Source: Delphinapterus leucas
Taxonomy: Eukaryota > Chordata > Mammalia > Artiodactyla > Monodontidae
Length of the DNA stretch: 64,000 nt
Direction of reading: 5' to 3'
Assembly: GCF_002288925.2 (NCBI RefSeq)
Contig: NW_022098050.1
Span: forward strand, 7,768,452 to 7,832,451
Shown: in pieces, positions 1-11,345 of the stretch
Layout of the letters: each line of letters starts with the position of its first letter
Numbering within the stretch: position 1 is the stretch's first letter
Position numbers and translations under genes: made by a program
Notes under the pieces: model-generated
What the model was told of the DNA's origin: nothing
What the model saw: the letters and a program-made list of their open reading frames with translations, nothing else
Database searches by the model: none

Positions 1-171
1 ATAAAGAAGATGTGGCACATATATACAATGGAATATTACTCAGCCATAAAAGGAAACGAAATTGAGCTATTTGTAATGAGGTGGATAGACCTAAAGTCTG
101 TCATACAGAGTGAAGTAAGTCAGAAAGGGAAAGACAAATACCGTATGCTAACACATATATATGGAATTTAA
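1..171 (+). pseudogene. L1 ORF2 C-terminal tail, cut by window edge
   Basis: Frame 1 reads without a stop from base 1 to TAA at 169-171. It gives the last 56 residues of an L1 ORF2 protein, with the conserved WHIYTMEYYSAIK block and the ending LTHIYGI. This is the part of ORF2 beyond the cysteine-rich region. The same C-terminus occurs at 52,740-52,915 and, degraded, at 20,150-20,314, which confirms frame and stop. The upstream part lies outside the window, so I cannot say whether this copy is full length or 5' truncated. It is non-functional as seen here. Confidence 0.93.
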
Positions 172-544
172 GAAAAAAAAGGTCATGAAGAACCTAGGGG
201 TAAGACAGGAATAAAGACACAGACCTACTGGCGAACGGACTTGAGGATATGGGGAGGGGGAAGGGTGAGCTGTAACAAAGCGAGAGAGAGGCATGGACAT
301 ATATACACTACCAAACGTAAGGTAGATAGCTAGTGGGAAGCAGCCGCATAGCACAGGGAGATCAGCTCCGTGCTTTGTGACCACCTGGAGGGGTGGGATA
401 GGGAGGGTGCGAGGGAGGGAGACGTAAGAGGGAAGAGATATGGGAACATATGTATATATATAACTGATCCACTTTGTTATAAAGCAGAAACTAACACACC
501 ATTGTAAAGCAATTATACCCCAATAAAGATGTTAAAAAAAAAAA
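1..544 (+). mobile_element. Young L1, 3' end (ORF2 tail + 3' UTR + poly A)
   Basis: The ORF2 tail is followed by a purine-rich, G-run-containing 3' UTR (about 172-520), an AATAAA-like signal (521-526) and an A-run ending near 544. The 3' UTR closely matches those at 20,315-20,690 and 52,916-53,280, so these are the same L1 subfamily. The 5' boundary is off-window and the target duplication cannot be tested. Confidence 0.95.
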
Positions 545-745
545 CTGATGAGAGCTGAGTAAGGTGCATAGTGTAGTTATCAGTATTGTACCCATGTCAG
601 TTTCTTCCTTTTGATATTGTACTATAGTCATATAAGATACCACCACTGGAGGAAGCTGGGTGAAGGGTTCATGGGACTATGTGCACTATTTTTGTAAGTT
701 CCTGTGAGTAAATAATTATTTCAAAATAAAAAGTTAAAAAAAAAT
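545..745 (+). mobile_element. Old L1 3' UTR remnant
   Basis: The text runs from a gatattgtactatagtcat-like block through a degraded 'ggtgaagggttcatgggac' segment to TTTCAAAATAAAAAGTT and an A-run. This is the usual tail of ancient mammalian L1M-type elements. Family assignment is by recollection of the consensus. The young L1 above abuts it directly. Confidence 0.6.
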
Positions 746-1079
746 ACAATAATCAATACCTTTTATCTACGTTTTTGCAATAACCATTTTAATACGGAAA
801 CAGTCTAGTAATACTTTAACTAGAAAGGTCTAAAAACTATATGAAGGTATCTATAAAGTTATGTCGAAGAATGTTAAACAACACTTAGAGAGGGAAGACG
901 CACTGTATTCATATTATATAAAAATGTAAATAATTCCTTCATTAATGATGAGCATTATTGAAATTTTAATTAGCATTCCTTTTATGTGAACTGGATAAAA
1001 AAATATTTTATAACTTATATGGAACAATAATAACCAAATATTGGTCAAGCAAATTATGCAAAATAAAAATAGTGGCTAA
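746..1079. other. AT-rich DNA, no gene seen
   Basis: This is A+T-rich sequence with stops in every frame. It may be further decayed L1, but I see no diagnostic block. Confidence 0.5.
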
Positions 1080-2640
1080 GGAACTCACCTCACCAGATAA
1101 ATATAGAGCTACTATACTTCAAGTCATATTGAAATGACACAGAAATAGACAGATCAGTGAAATAAATAGAATAAAAAGTCTAGAAATAGATCCAAATAAA
1201 TGTGAAGATTTATATATGATAAAGGTTTTATTCCAACTTAGTGGAATATGGAAGATTTATTTTACCAGAGGTACTTGCATAACTGATTTTCCATCTGGAG
1301 TGAAAAGGCTAGATCTTTACCTCACAACACATATAAAAATTAATTCCAGATGAATTCAGAATTTAAGTTAAAAATACAAATATTTTAAAAAATGGAAGAT
1401 ATCTGCACAATTTCATAGTGGGAGAGAATTATCATCCTAAAGAAAATGGGAATTTAAAAGTTATATTTGAAAAAAACCAGGACTATTTAAAACCATTATA
1501 AAACAAAAACGGAAAAGTATGGCAAAAGGCACTATAAATGCAACCTAGAAAATGCAAATTAAATCAAAAGTTAAATATAATTTTACTCATCAGAATGCCA
1601 AAACAACAATGATTTAGGACTTTAAATCTAGGAAAGTGACTATGGATCTGTGAATTGCTATAACAGTTTTGGAAACAAATTTGTCAATGTCTATTTAATT
1701 TCTTAAAAATATACATGTCCTTGACTTAGCAATCCCAAGTTTTAGAATTTATTCTCTGGAAGTAAAAACAAAAGTTTGCTTTACACATACATAAAAACAT
1801 ATACACATGTGTGCATGTGTGTACATGTGTGTATGGTTTCCCGCAGTAAACCTGTGCTAGGGAAAAACCTAGAAAGAATCAGAATGTCCACAATATATGA
1901 ACACTTGAATGAACCGTAGCAGTATATCTGTGCTGTGATGGTTAATTTTATGTGTCCACTTGACTGGGCCACAGGGTGCACAGATATTTTGACAAATATT
2001 CTGGGTGTGTCCGAGGATGTTTGTGGATGAGATTAATATTAAAATCAATAAACTTTGGTTAAAAGTAGACCGCCTTTCCTAATGTGGGTGGACTTAATCC
2101 AATCAGCTGAAGGTCTAAAAAGACTTAAGATGGAACTCCTCCTGCCTGACTGCCTTTGAGCTGGGACATTGATTCTTTCCTGCTTTTGGACCATACTGAA
2201 ACATTGGCTATCCCAGTGTCTCAAGCCTGCTACCATTCAGACAAGAACTTACACAATCAGCTCTCCTGGATGTAAGGCCTTAGGATGCAGACTGAAACTA
2301 CACTCTTGGCTCTCTTGGGTCTCCAGCTTGCCAAATGCAGATCTTGGGACTTGTCAGCTTCCATGATTGTGTAAGCCAATTCCTTAGAATAAAATCTCTT
2401 TATACACACACACACACCCTATTGGTTCTATTTCTATGGAGGACCCTGAGTAATGCACACACTATGGAATATTATGCGGCTGTCAAAAAGAATAAGATGG
2501 AGTCATATTTATTGACTTGAAGGATGTCCATGAGCTATAATACAATGCATATGGTATGATTCCATCAGTGTTAATATAAATAAAATAATTTTAAAAATAT
2601 GTGTGCATGTGCCTATTTTTATATTTGTGTGGGCAGCATA
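1080..2640 (+). mobile_element. Old L1 ORF2 3' portion, interrupted by an LTR
   Basis: Before 1,933 the sequence carries decayed ORF2 text: a 'gacagatcagtgaaataaat' block, a 'ggaagatttattttacc' block and a 'gaatgaaccgtagcagtatat' block. After 2,458 the same reading resumes with an 'atggaatattatgcggctgt' block, the counterpart of the MEYY...A motif. The LTR at 1,934-2,457 therefore landed inside an already resident L1. The element is heavily mutated and has no usable ORF. Confidence 0.65.
1934..2457 (+). mobile_element. ERVL-type solo LTR, MLT2-like
   Basis: The block begins TGTGATGGTTAATTTTATGT and ends ...GAGTAATGCA, giving the TG...CA ends of an LTR over about 524 bp. The internal landmarks 'cttgactgggccacagggtg', 'gtgggtggacttaatccaat' and an AATAAA near 2,389, followed by a CA-rich run, match the MLT2 (ERVL) LTR consensus as I remember it. 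No internal retroviral sequence adjoins it, so it looks like a solo LTR left by recombination. Old L1 sequence resumes on the other side. I could not find a clean 5-bp target duplication, as expected at this age. Confidence 0.72.
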
Positions 2641-2794
2641 AAGTGTGAATGGACTCACACCAGGCCGTTAACATTAGTTTTCAGGTTAGAGGAGCTGGAG
2701 AATGGAATGAAGTGAAGAGATTATTAATTTTTTACTTTAATATTTGTAATATTTCACTGATAGTGGTAAGTTACACTAATTTTACAATTTCTGA

Positions 2795-2965
2795 AGAGGC
2801 TTTTGAGATAAAATTCACATAGCATAGAATTCATCATTTTAACAATTTAAAAATGTACAATTTAGTGATTTTTTTTAGCATATGCTCAATGTTGTGCAAC
2901 TATCACTGGTATATAATTCCAAAACATTTACATCACCACAAAATAAAACCCTTAACTCACCAATA
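2795..2965 (-). mobile_element. Old L1 3' UTR fragment
   Basis: The 'attcaccattttaaccattt...gtgtacaattcagtg...ttgtgcaac...tcac' theme is present in decayed form (2,808-2,940). It is characteristic of L1M-class 3' ends read antisense. It is too short and decayed for a subfamily. Confidence 0.6.
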
Positions 2966-3679
2966 AACAATGAACAAAGAGAACTTGACAATTCAACAAA
3001 ATGCAGCAAAGACAATCAATTAAAAGCCAAAATATGCTAAATACAAATTAACACAGAGCTTGGGAAATAGAGAATATAAATAAGATTGGAGAAACGTGTG
3101 CAAACATATAAATCCTCATACTAAACGTGGACAGACTTATGTCCCTAATAAATGGAGACCCTCTGACCAAGGGAAATGAGAAAGTTTTTCTTTCCTTCAT
3201 ATTTTTTACTCTTTTGGGAACTGAGTTCTTGTTTTCTGAACACTTATTACTTTGTAACGTAATTCTACAACTTTATTAACTAAAGCATATAATCCTCTAC
3301 ATTTACATATACCAAGAATAAATTCAAGATGGATAAAACTCTAAACCTAAAAATCCAAGGTATTGATATAAAAATTAAAGTGTACTTTTAAAATTTTTAA
3401 GTAGGAAAAGTATAGATGTAAAAAACGAAAAGAATGACTGATTTTATCATCTGAAAATTAAAGGAAATTTCCATATCCCCCTAAATACAAATACTTGGAA
3501 GAAGATATTTGTTACATATAACATATAATATATTAATATCAAGAATGTATAAAGAAATCCTACAAAATAATATGAAAACCACAATCAACACAACAGTAAA
3601 AAATAGACAGAAAAGAAGAAATATAAATATTACACTAATATCATGTAAATTACATACCTTCAAATGAATTGAAAGCAAG
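2966..3679. other. AT-rich DNA, no gene seen
   Basis: No exon-like ORF, no SINE head and no microsatellite are visible. Short ORFs here consist of Ile/Leu/Phe/Tyr-rich AT translation and carry no motif. Confidence 0.5.
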
Positions 3680-4330
3680 AAATATAATTATTCGGCCATC
3701 AGGTGAAAGCTGAGGATTAATAATGGCAAGAATTAGCACAAATTTGGGGAGTCAGGCTTTCTCATATACTATGGCAGTTGTGTAAATTGGCAAAATAATC
3801 TTGGAGGATAATTTAGCAGTATGGAAACACATTTAGGTGTTTACTGGTAGCCCTCCTTGAGAAAGACTTGGCATGCATGTGCACAAAGAAGCTTGTAGAT
3901 GGCGATTAACTGCAACGTTTTTTGGAATAATAGTTGTGAAAAATTAGAAACCTAAATGCCCATCAATAAGGGTATAATCAAGTAAATTTTGGAATATTCA
4001 TGCCATTGGATATATGTAGCAGTTAAAAAGAATGAAGTACACCTGTTTGTACTGACACAGAAAGTTCACCAAGACATATTGCTTTTGAAGAAACAAGTAG
4101 AAAATAATTCAGATAGCTAACCTACCAAGTTAAATATCTAAATTTCATATATATAAATGAAATGACTGAAAAAAAATGGAAGAAATTCACCAAACTATTT
4201 AAGGTGATTACTGCTGAGAAATAGAGTGGGAATGCAGGAAGGGTTTGCTCTGTTTACTTCTGCATTGGTTTAATTTTTTGCAATGATATTGATTATAATA
4301 CTTGTGTATGTTAAAATACAAACTACAATC
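3680..4330 (+). mobile_element. Old L1 ORF2 3' end / 3' UTR
   Basis: Decayed ORF2 text includes a 'ggtgaaagctgaggatt' region, 'cctaaatgcccatcaataa' (3,952-3,970), an AATGAAGTACACCTGTTTGT segment and a final 'tgttaaaatacaaac' tail. The order corresponds to the C-terminal part of L1 ORF2 in sense orientation. There is no intact frame. Confidence 0.6.
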
Positions 4331-4409
4331 TAAATAGCCTTGAAAAACTGTATTACCAATATTACTTTATCATCTCATTTGTTTTCATCATTAGTAATTT
4401 ATCAATTTA

Positions 4410-5395
4410 AATTGTCTATTTAGAAACAGGTGAGGGAGATTAAGAGGTACAAACTTCTAGCTGCAAAAGAAATGAGTCGCAGGTATGAAAGGTACAGTGT
4501 GAGGAATATGGTCAATAACTATGTAATATCTTTGATTTTTAAAATTTATTTTTATTTATTTTTGGCTGCATTGGGTCTTCGTTGCTGTGCGTGGGCTTTC
4601 TCTAGTTGTGGTGAGCGGGGGCTACTCTTATATGCCGTGCACAGGCTCTAGGCACGCACAGTAGTTGCAGCACGCAGGCTTTAGTAGTTGAAGCACTCGG
4701 GCTCAGTAGTTGTGGCTCGCGGGCTCTAGAGCGCAGGCTCAGTAGTTGTGGCGCGTGGGCTTAGCTGCTCCGCGGCATGCGGGATCTTCCCGGACCAGGG
4801 CTCGAACCCATGTCCCGTGCATTGGCAGGCGGATTCTTAACCACTGCGTCACCAGGGAAGCCCTTTGTAATATCTTTGTATGTTACATACCATACCTTGA
4901 CTTATCTTGGTGCTCATTTTGAAATGTATGGAAATATCAAATCACTGTGTTGTACAACAGGAACTAAAAGTGTTTAGATCAATTATATTTCAAAAACAAA
5001 CAAACAAACTCATAGAAAAAGAGATCAGATTTGTGGTTACCAGAGGTGGTGGGTGGGAGAAAGGAAAATTGGATGAAGGCAGTCAAGAGATATAAACTTC
5101 CAGTTATTAAGATAAATAAGTACTAGGGATATAATGTACAACATGATAACTATGATTAACTCTGCTCTGTGTTATATATGAAAGCTTTTAAGAGAGTAAA
5201 TCTTAAGTGTTCTCATCACAAGGAAAATTGTTTTTTCTATTTCTTTAATTTTGTATCCATGTGAGATGGTGGATGTTCACTAATCGTATTGTGATAATTG
5301 CTTCATGATGGCTGTAAGTCAAACTGTTATACTGTACACCTTAAACAGTGCTGTATGTCAATTATATCTCAGTAAAAGTGGAAGAAAAAATAACT
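4410..5395 (+). mobile_element. Old L1 3' UTR hosting a SINE
   Basis: Sequence on both sides of the SINE at 4,535-4,865 belongs together. The downstream part has 'ggttaccagaggtggtgggtgggag', 'ggatataatgtacaacatgat' and 'gctgtatgtcaattatatctc', followed by AAAAGTGG. This is the G-rich-then-'gtacacctt' structure of L1MA/MB-type 3' UTRs. Confidence 0.55.
4535..4865 (-). mobile_element. Long-form tRNA-derived SINE (cetartiodactyl CHR type)
   Basis: Read on the minus strand it starts with the GGCTTCCCTGGTGACGCAGTG head and the NNGCAATGCAC...GGGACATGGGTTCGAGCCC B-box region (B box complement near 4,800-4,809). A body of repeated 'ccacaactactgagcc'-like units follows, and then a T-run on the plus strand (4,540-4,565) corresponding to the 3' A-tail. 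It is flanked by a perfect 13-bp target duplication, TGTAATATCTTTG, at 4,522-4,534 and 4,866-4,878. The repeated-unit body marks it as the full-length form, unlike the centrally deleted copies at 31,072, 53,399 and 57,281. SINEs of this class are RNA polymerase III transcripts mobilised by L1. Confidence 0.95.
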
Positions 5396-5574
5396 TGTCT
5401 ATATCAAAGACGTATTAAAACAAACTAAAACAGAAAAAAATTAAAACCTAAAACAATGTTTAAAATAACTTTAAATGCAATAAAGTGCATAATTATTCTT
5501 AATTTTACTTAAAAATTATGGTTTTCATACATAGATTGGTACAATTCACATTTTCTGTCCATAGTATTAGTTCA

Positions 5575-5745
5575 AAGACCTGGACTAGACTGGGAATCAG
5601 GAGGCCTGAATTCGAACTCACATTCACCAATGTGCTAACTCTGGCAAGTTCCTCACCTGTTCAAACGTCATCATTGTATCATTTAAAGGGGATAGGCTAG
5701 GTGACCTCCAAGGTCTAACAACCTCTGATTCTATGACAATCTCAA
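5575..5745 (+). mobile_element. MIR SINE
   Basis: The segment carries the MIR order: 'ctggactagactgggaatcaggaggcctgaattcgaa' (degenerate tRNA-like part), then a 'ctaactctggcaagttcctc' core, then 'ggggataggctaggtgacctccaagg'. It is old and decayed, in sense orientation. Confidence 0.75.
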
Positions 5746-6034
5746 AATCAAATAAGTGTAGTTGAAGATGTTATTATGACTTTCATGTCCATAGATTCCA
5801 TTTTTTAGGAACCTTTCAAATTCAAGTAATTTTCCCCATCTTTTCAAGAACGTACTGGTCACACTATATATCTGTATTTGTCACCTTGATACAATCGTCT
5901 TTAACAAAAAGAGTTTGAGAAATGGCTTCCTCAGAGTAAGATACTGGTAGATATCGCAGATAGCGAAGTCTAGTGGGAATAGCATAATTTAGGAGCCAAG
6001 GAGGTATATATTCTCTGGAACACCTTGTAAAAGC

Positions 6035-6235
6035 TATTTAAGGGGACTGAACCTCATTGCCCACATCTATGAAGTGGAGCTAATACTACCTACCATTATA
6101 TTTCTCTATTAATATTGATAGCCACCATTTACTAAGCCCACACTACATGTCTGGCAATGTATCAAGCACTTTACACAATATCTAATTTAATTCTCACAAT
6201 AAATCATAGCTGCAGAGGAAAGCTGAGTTACTCTG
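6035..6235. mobile_element. MIR-like remnants
   Basis: 6,045-6,110 resembles the sense 'ctcatctgtgaaatggggataata' part of MIR. 6,120-6,220 resembles the antisense 'tttactaagc...tgtctggca...agcactttacac' part. The two may be separate copies. Confidence 0.4.
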
Positions 6236-6654
6236 TGACTCATTGTAGGAGAACGCTGATCTGCTGTGCAAAGGAGAACATGTCTCTTGTGTATGATGTA
6301 AGACCTCACTTTTGTTATCATGGTGATATCTGAATACAGAGTATATCGCAGTAGATCAGTGCCAGTAGCAATAATAATGTTCTTTTAGTGCCAAATCATA
6401 TTCCTTCAAGGCTAAATCTTTACTCTTATTTTATTTTGGAAACTCCCAATTAAGGAGTCACTATGAATAGTGGGAAATTTAATGCCAGGTCATATGTTGG
6501 TTCTCTATACCTTTGCTGATGAATACGTATTATAATTCCACTCTTCTTTTTATTTCCACTGATTCTGATTACAACCAGTTGATCCTTGTCAGCCACCCCG
6601 TATAATGTCAGCCCCTTCAAGGATCTTGCTTACTGGAAGATTCATCAATGTACA
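6236..6654. other. Single-copy DNA, no gene seen
   Basis: No ORF or repeat signature that I can name. Stops occur in all frames. Confidence 0.4.
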
Positions 6655-6870
6655 GAAGAATTGTTTTCACATATTTCCAAAATTATATGTAATTTTCAAT
6701 TCTACCAAAATTAATTTGTGAATGCAATGCCATTCCAATCAAAATGCCAACAGGAAGTTAAAAAATAGAATGAGGAAAGCTAATTCTCAAGTTATCTAGA
6801 AGACAAATGCTTAAGACCAGCCAAAGAATTTTTGGAAACAATGGTGAGGAGAAAAAACAAACAGGAAATA
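6655..6870 (+). mobile_element. Old L1 ORF2 fragment
   Basis: The 'aatgcaatgccattccaatcaaaatgcc' theme (6,723-6,751) is the nucleotide signature of the conserved YRFNAIP(I/M)K(M/L) block of L1 ORF2, which also occurs at 18,960-18,990 in copy 1. It is only a short remnant. Confidence 0.6.
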
Positions 6871-7694
6871 GTATATGGGTTGTGATTTGGACTGCAATTT
6901 TATAAGGGAGTCTTCATGAGTTAGAAGCATGTCAGCAATCATGCTCACTCTAACTATAATTATACCAGTGTTCACTGGAGTAGATACAATTAGGTTATTG
7001 TTTACAACATTGTCCTTTTGCATTGGTAGACAGGGATAGCTTCTATTTTCTTAAAAAATATGGCATTAAAATTGAGACATATGCTATTGGCTGCTCACTC
7101 GAAAGCTATTTCTCCTTCTTTGGGAAGCAAACATAACCGACTCCAGGAGGAGCAGCAAGCTTGAGGTAGAAAGCCACCATCCTGTAAACAACAGAATAGA
7201 AACGCAAAGAACCTGGGTCCTCAGTACATCATTAAAACGCTGGGTCACCTATAAGACCACCCACTTCAGGGCTTTTTATTAAATAAATAAAACTATGTTT
7301 ATATTTTAAGCCATTTTAGTCAAGTTATCTATTACCTGAGGCTAAAAACATTTCTAATTGATACAAGTGATGGAGGCAGAGGGGGGTAAAGATAAGCATT
7401 CTAAAATACCTTTTACTTATTGAAAAGAATAAGCAAATATATAAAAATCTGTTGATCCACATGATATAAACAATGTCTTTATTGAAAAACCACTGAAATC
7501 CAAAAGCACGTATGGCAATAAAATGGAGAGAGCCAAGAAGCTGATCACAGGGATTAGAAGCGGAAAATTACTCAACTATAAATTGATTTCCCTGCTTTCT
7601 TCATTAAAGTGAAACTAGTTTTGTGAAATGACCAAAAGATTCTTCTGAATATTTGTATGGCTCTATTCAATCATTTGTTATATATATATTTAAA

Positions 7695-7696
<2 letters not shown>

Positions 7697-7727
<31 letters not shown>
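7697..7727. repeat. (AC)n microsatellite
   Basis: An uninterrupted run of about 15 AC units, preceded by a short TATATA stretch at 7,679-7,689. Confidence 0.98.
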
Positions 7728-7729
<2 letters not shown>

Positions 7730-7914
7730 TCTTTGGTGTTCAATGGGTTTTGACAGTTGTGGATATCTGTATACTTAGGACCCCAAAGTTGACAATAGCA
7801 TGAGGGCAGCAGTAAAGTCAAATATTTTCCAAGTTTTCCTGAAACACTAATTTTTGAGGTAGGGAAAAGTTCCTAGATACACAAGGATTGCCTTGAGTGT
7901 CCCTTGAAGTGAAA

Positions 7915-8015
7915 TATATTTGGGAAAGTAACTTAACTTCTGTAAACCTCAGTTTCTCATCTAGAAAACATCTTTAAGGTCCTTTTGAGTTTTAACATTC
8001 TATTCCATTAATCTT
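7915..8015 (+). mobile_element. MIR SINE core fragment
   Basis: Contains 'aagtaacttaacttctgtaaacctcagtttctcatct', a decayed form of the MIR core (gcaagttacttaacctctctgtgcctcagtttcctcatctg). Confidence 0.7.
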
Positions 8016-9387
8016 ATTTTAAAAATTAACAGATGCTTTGGTGCAGGGAATTGTTATACTGGTACTGGCTTTGGATGTCATAGATCACATGTGGGTGTGA
8101 TGTTGCCATTGAACTTTACCACCAATAATTGTTACTTTTATTTTGGTTTTACAGATTCAAAATGAGGGTTCTTTATACAATTTTACTTTCTTAAACAAGT
8201 CCACAGAGTACTCTTTGTTAAAAGAATTCTGAAAACTGTTAAACCTAACTATTGTCAGATATTTTAATTTAATCTTATATTTTGCCCCGGGAGAGAACAG
8301 TTGTAGTGAAAAAGTGAAATGTTTTTGCCTCCACTGGGTCCATACACTAGATGCCCTTGGGGCTATAAAGCTTGACCTTCAGTCACTAAGGATTTCAGTC
8401 ACTAGAAGTTCCCAATAGCACGAGCTTCTGCCTCCACTTCAGTAAGAGCATGAAGTATGACTCGCCTAATATTCCTGGATCACTTTCTGTGCTTAACAAT
8501 GGCCCTCAAGGGAAATGCTTGTGATAGAGTGCCTAACCAGAGAGAAAGGATGTAATCAGAGCCCTGGAGAGAGAGGTATGGGATCTGAAGTCCACTTCTT
8601 TTTTACTACCTGTAGTAACTCAGCTAAAGATGTTAGGATTCACTGTTTAGTTAAAGGCAGAAAAAAAGGAGGTTTCAAAGGATGGTGAGAAGAGCTGAAA
8701 CTTACTATAAGCCAGTGTGGCAGGATTGTCTATGGCGATTTCAATGTCTGCCTTGTTCTTGCTGTAGTAGGAGATAGGAAAGATACTAAAGTACTTTTTT
8801 TAGTTCTAGGTCTGCTTATGGGAGGAACAACCAAAACTGTTTTAAGACCTAGGACCTTCTAAGCTCCATGTCTGGGACAAGAAACAGCTAGTTTGTGTTT
8901 TAGATGGCCTTAAAGGAACCTATTGGCCAGGCCCTTGTAGGGAATGTTAGACCTATGGAGGAATTAAACTTGAGCTTCCTTATAGGGGAAGAGATGTAGA
9001 GAGGCTGAAGCTCAGACAAGAAGTGGCAAGTGGCTCCTTACCCACATTTACTGGACTTCATAAATCCCAGACAATATAACTGAGATTGGATTGCCTGTCA
9101 GCCTTAACCAGATGCTTTGAGTTTACAAAACGAGTCATATTGTGTCATAGCACCAATTTTTATAGGCTACACAGATAATACTGAAGTTTCTAGGGTTGGG
9201 GTCTATTCTCTATAGGGGATGCTTCAGTTCTTGTCATGCATTCTCCTTGTCAGAATCCCAGCAGGCCATGGTCACTCTAATTTCTGATCCAAACAGTGGG
9301 TACTGTTTGGGTTCATGTTCATGGTGCCCATACAAGGTAATAATTTCAAACTGCACAGTTTGTCCTGTTAAAGAAAAAAAATTATTC

Positions 9388-9730
9388 TGACACTTGTTAA
9401 AATAGTAAGGAAGACTTTACTCAGGACTGTTATGATAGTTGTCAAGACTATTGCAATAGGGGAGAAATCAGGCTCAACTCTGAATTCAGCAAAGACAGCG
9501 GGGGATTTATAGCCAATGAGCAGAATGAGGGGGATCAGTGGATGGAAAATTAATAAAGAAGAGATATCAAGGATAGGGGGATTCTTGATAAACTGACTCA
9601 ACAGGATTCTTGCTGAAGGCAGGACAAGGATTTATATATAAAAGGTGGGAAATGAGTAACCTGATGAGATATCACAGTAAGATCTTGCTAAAACTGGACT
9701 AGGCAGGCTGAAGATAGGGTCCAAGGACTA
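9388..9730 (-). mobile_element. Possible old LTR fragment
   Basis: The block begins TGACACTTG and has a composition and word pattern ('aagactttactcagg', 'caactctgaattcagc', 'ggggatttatagccaatgagc', 'gagatatcacagtaagatcttg') that I associate with degraded retroviral LTRs read antisense. I cannot fix the far end or the family. It carries no ORF. Confidence 0.35.
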
Positions 9731-9739
9731 GGCCCAAGT

Positions 9740-9840
9740 AAGTAATGATCATGATGATGATAGCTTACATTTATCTAACAGTGGCAATGTGCCAGGCAGC
9801 TCGCAAAGCTCTCTTTCTTTCTCCATATATACATATAGAT

Positions 9841-9883
<43 letters not shown>

Positions 9884-9995
9884 GTGTGTGTGTGTATACC
9901 TTGTAATTTTACTTCACAGACACTATATGCATTAGATACTAGTCTTATTCGATTTTACTGATGAGAAAATTAAGGCTCAGAGGTTGTGGTAGACA
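9740..9995 (-). mobile_element. Antisense MIR split by a microsatellite
   Basis: 'tgtgccaggcagctcgcaaag' at 9,789 and 'actgatgagaaaattaaggctcagaggttg' at 9,958 are the two ends of the MIR 3' half in antisense. A GATA/GT microsatellite expanded between them. Confidence 0.5.
9836..9896. repeat. (GATA)n-(GT)n compound microsatellite
   Basis: About eleven GATA units run directly into a GT run of about six units. This is a likely length-polymorphic locus. Confidence 0.98.
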
Positions 9996-10220
9996 TCATG
10001 TTGTATCACCCAGATCCCCATTCAATGAAGAACCGGTTGCCCCAGTTGCAGAAAGTGCCTTCTGCAGACAGATTTCAGCTTTCAGCCTCTTGGATCACCT
10101 TGGCTGCAGAGAGCTCCCTCACCCACGGTCACACCCCTTTAGTGTGTGCTGCAACCTGCATGTACTGCTCAAGCCCACTGTGTATATCTCTTCCTAATAT
10201 CATGTACGGTGACATCAGGT

Positions 10221-10353
10221 TGATAGCTTGAAATAGTCACGGATGGGAGTATTTACATCATGGAAATCAGTAAACACTACACAGATTGGTCATTCCCCCC
10301 ACCCTCCCGCCACCACCCCCAGAGAGCCAGTTGTTAAATATTTACCCGCATCT
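10221..10353. repeat. Dispersed repeat of unknown family, copy A
   Basis: This segment shares words in the same order with 51,970-52,085: 'tagcttgaaat', 'tatttacatcatggaaat' against 'tatttataccatggaaat', and 'cagttgttaaatatttacc' against 'cagttgttaaacatttacc'. Two independent copies make this an interspersed repeat. I do not recognise the family and see no ORF. Confidence 0.6.
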
Positions 10354-10594
10354 AATGACTATGTGGGAACATAAAGACCTGACATCTGGATCCAACTTGA
10401 GCCAACTCTATAAGACCTTTTTGGCTACAGAGCCCCTCAAGAGATTGGTGGAGGCTATTTTGGGGTTTGCATTGCAACTAGATTTCTCCTTTTACCCATT
10501 CCTGCTTCCTTCGCATCCCTTCCACAGACGTTGATTCCAAGCTCCTCCTAAATAAACATCCTATACCCTAAACTCCATCACTTCCTGGGGAAAC

Positions 10595-10720
10595 TAACCT
10601 TCCAAGGAGGTTAAATAACTTGATGAAGGTCACGCAGATAGTAAGGGTCAGAGCCAGAATTCAATCATCTACCTAGCCCCAAAGCCCATGTGCTTAACAA
10701 CCATGCAGTGTGCCTCTAGA
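10595..10720 (-). mobile_element. MIR SINE, antisense
   Basis: The 'gaaggtcacgcagatagtaagggtcagagccagaattcaatc' stretch is the antisense MIR core. It is followed by 'ccaaagcccatgtgcttaac', the antisense of the MIR 5' part. Confidence 0.75.
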
Positions 10721-10989
10721 TGTCAATGATAATTCTTGGATAGCAATAACTTTCTATTTCTCAACTACTTGTGATTCTACATGGCAATTTTAAAAAGCAT
10801 TCAGGGTGGATAACTCCGAGAGATTAGTCTGTGCCTCATATTTTACAGTTATTAAAATTGAGGAGGTAACTCGAGATATTCATAAAAAGACAGAAGAAGA
10901 TTTCTTACCAGGAGTTATTCACCACGGGATCAACATGGAAAGTGAACCTGGAAAAATTGGTGATGTAAGCAAAACTTGTCTTGGTTTTC

Positions 10990-11345
10990 TCCTCTTTTCC
11001 ATTCAATGCAATCAATTCAATTTAATACATTTATTATTGCCTACAGTGTGTAAAACATTGTGATAGATACTGTGGGGAATACAAGATAAGAAGTGTTTCC
11101 TAAAATTCACCATATAATAGGCAGGTGAATAAGCAGGTAAAAGGCAGAAAACTAAAACAAAGCAGAATGGTACACTGATGCAAATGAGGTGCTAAGGAAC
11201 TATAAGAACTTATGATACTAATTTTACTGATGATCCTGGAATAGGTGGAACTGGAATTTGGCCTTGAAGAGTGAGATTTTGACAGGCAGCAATGGAATGT
11301 GGGGAGGCAGACTTGGGGAAGGGAACAGCTGGAACAATTATTTTG
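10990..11345 (+). mobile_element. L2-like LINE fragment
   Basis: 'gcctacagtgtgtaaaacattgtgatagatactgtggggaatac' resembles the L2 3'-end 'ctgtgccaggcactgtgctaggtgctgggggata' theme. It is followed by a 'gaactggaatttggccttgaag' text often seen upstream or downstream in L2-derived DNA. It is strongly decayed. Confidence 0.45.

Larger units (their letters stand above)
6871..9387. other. Mostly single-copy DNA, no gene seen
   Basis: Apart from the CA microsatellite and the MIR listed separately I see no exon-like ORF and no recent repeat. The part from about 8,860 to 9,370 could be old retroviral internal sequence next to the LTR-like block at 9,388, but no retroviral protein motif is readable. 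Confidence 0.4.

Noticed and set aside
8365..8380. GGCTATAAAG as a TATA promoter
   Set aside because: No downstream exon, no CpG enrichment and no other core elements. Single TATAAA words are frequent in this AT-rich DNA.
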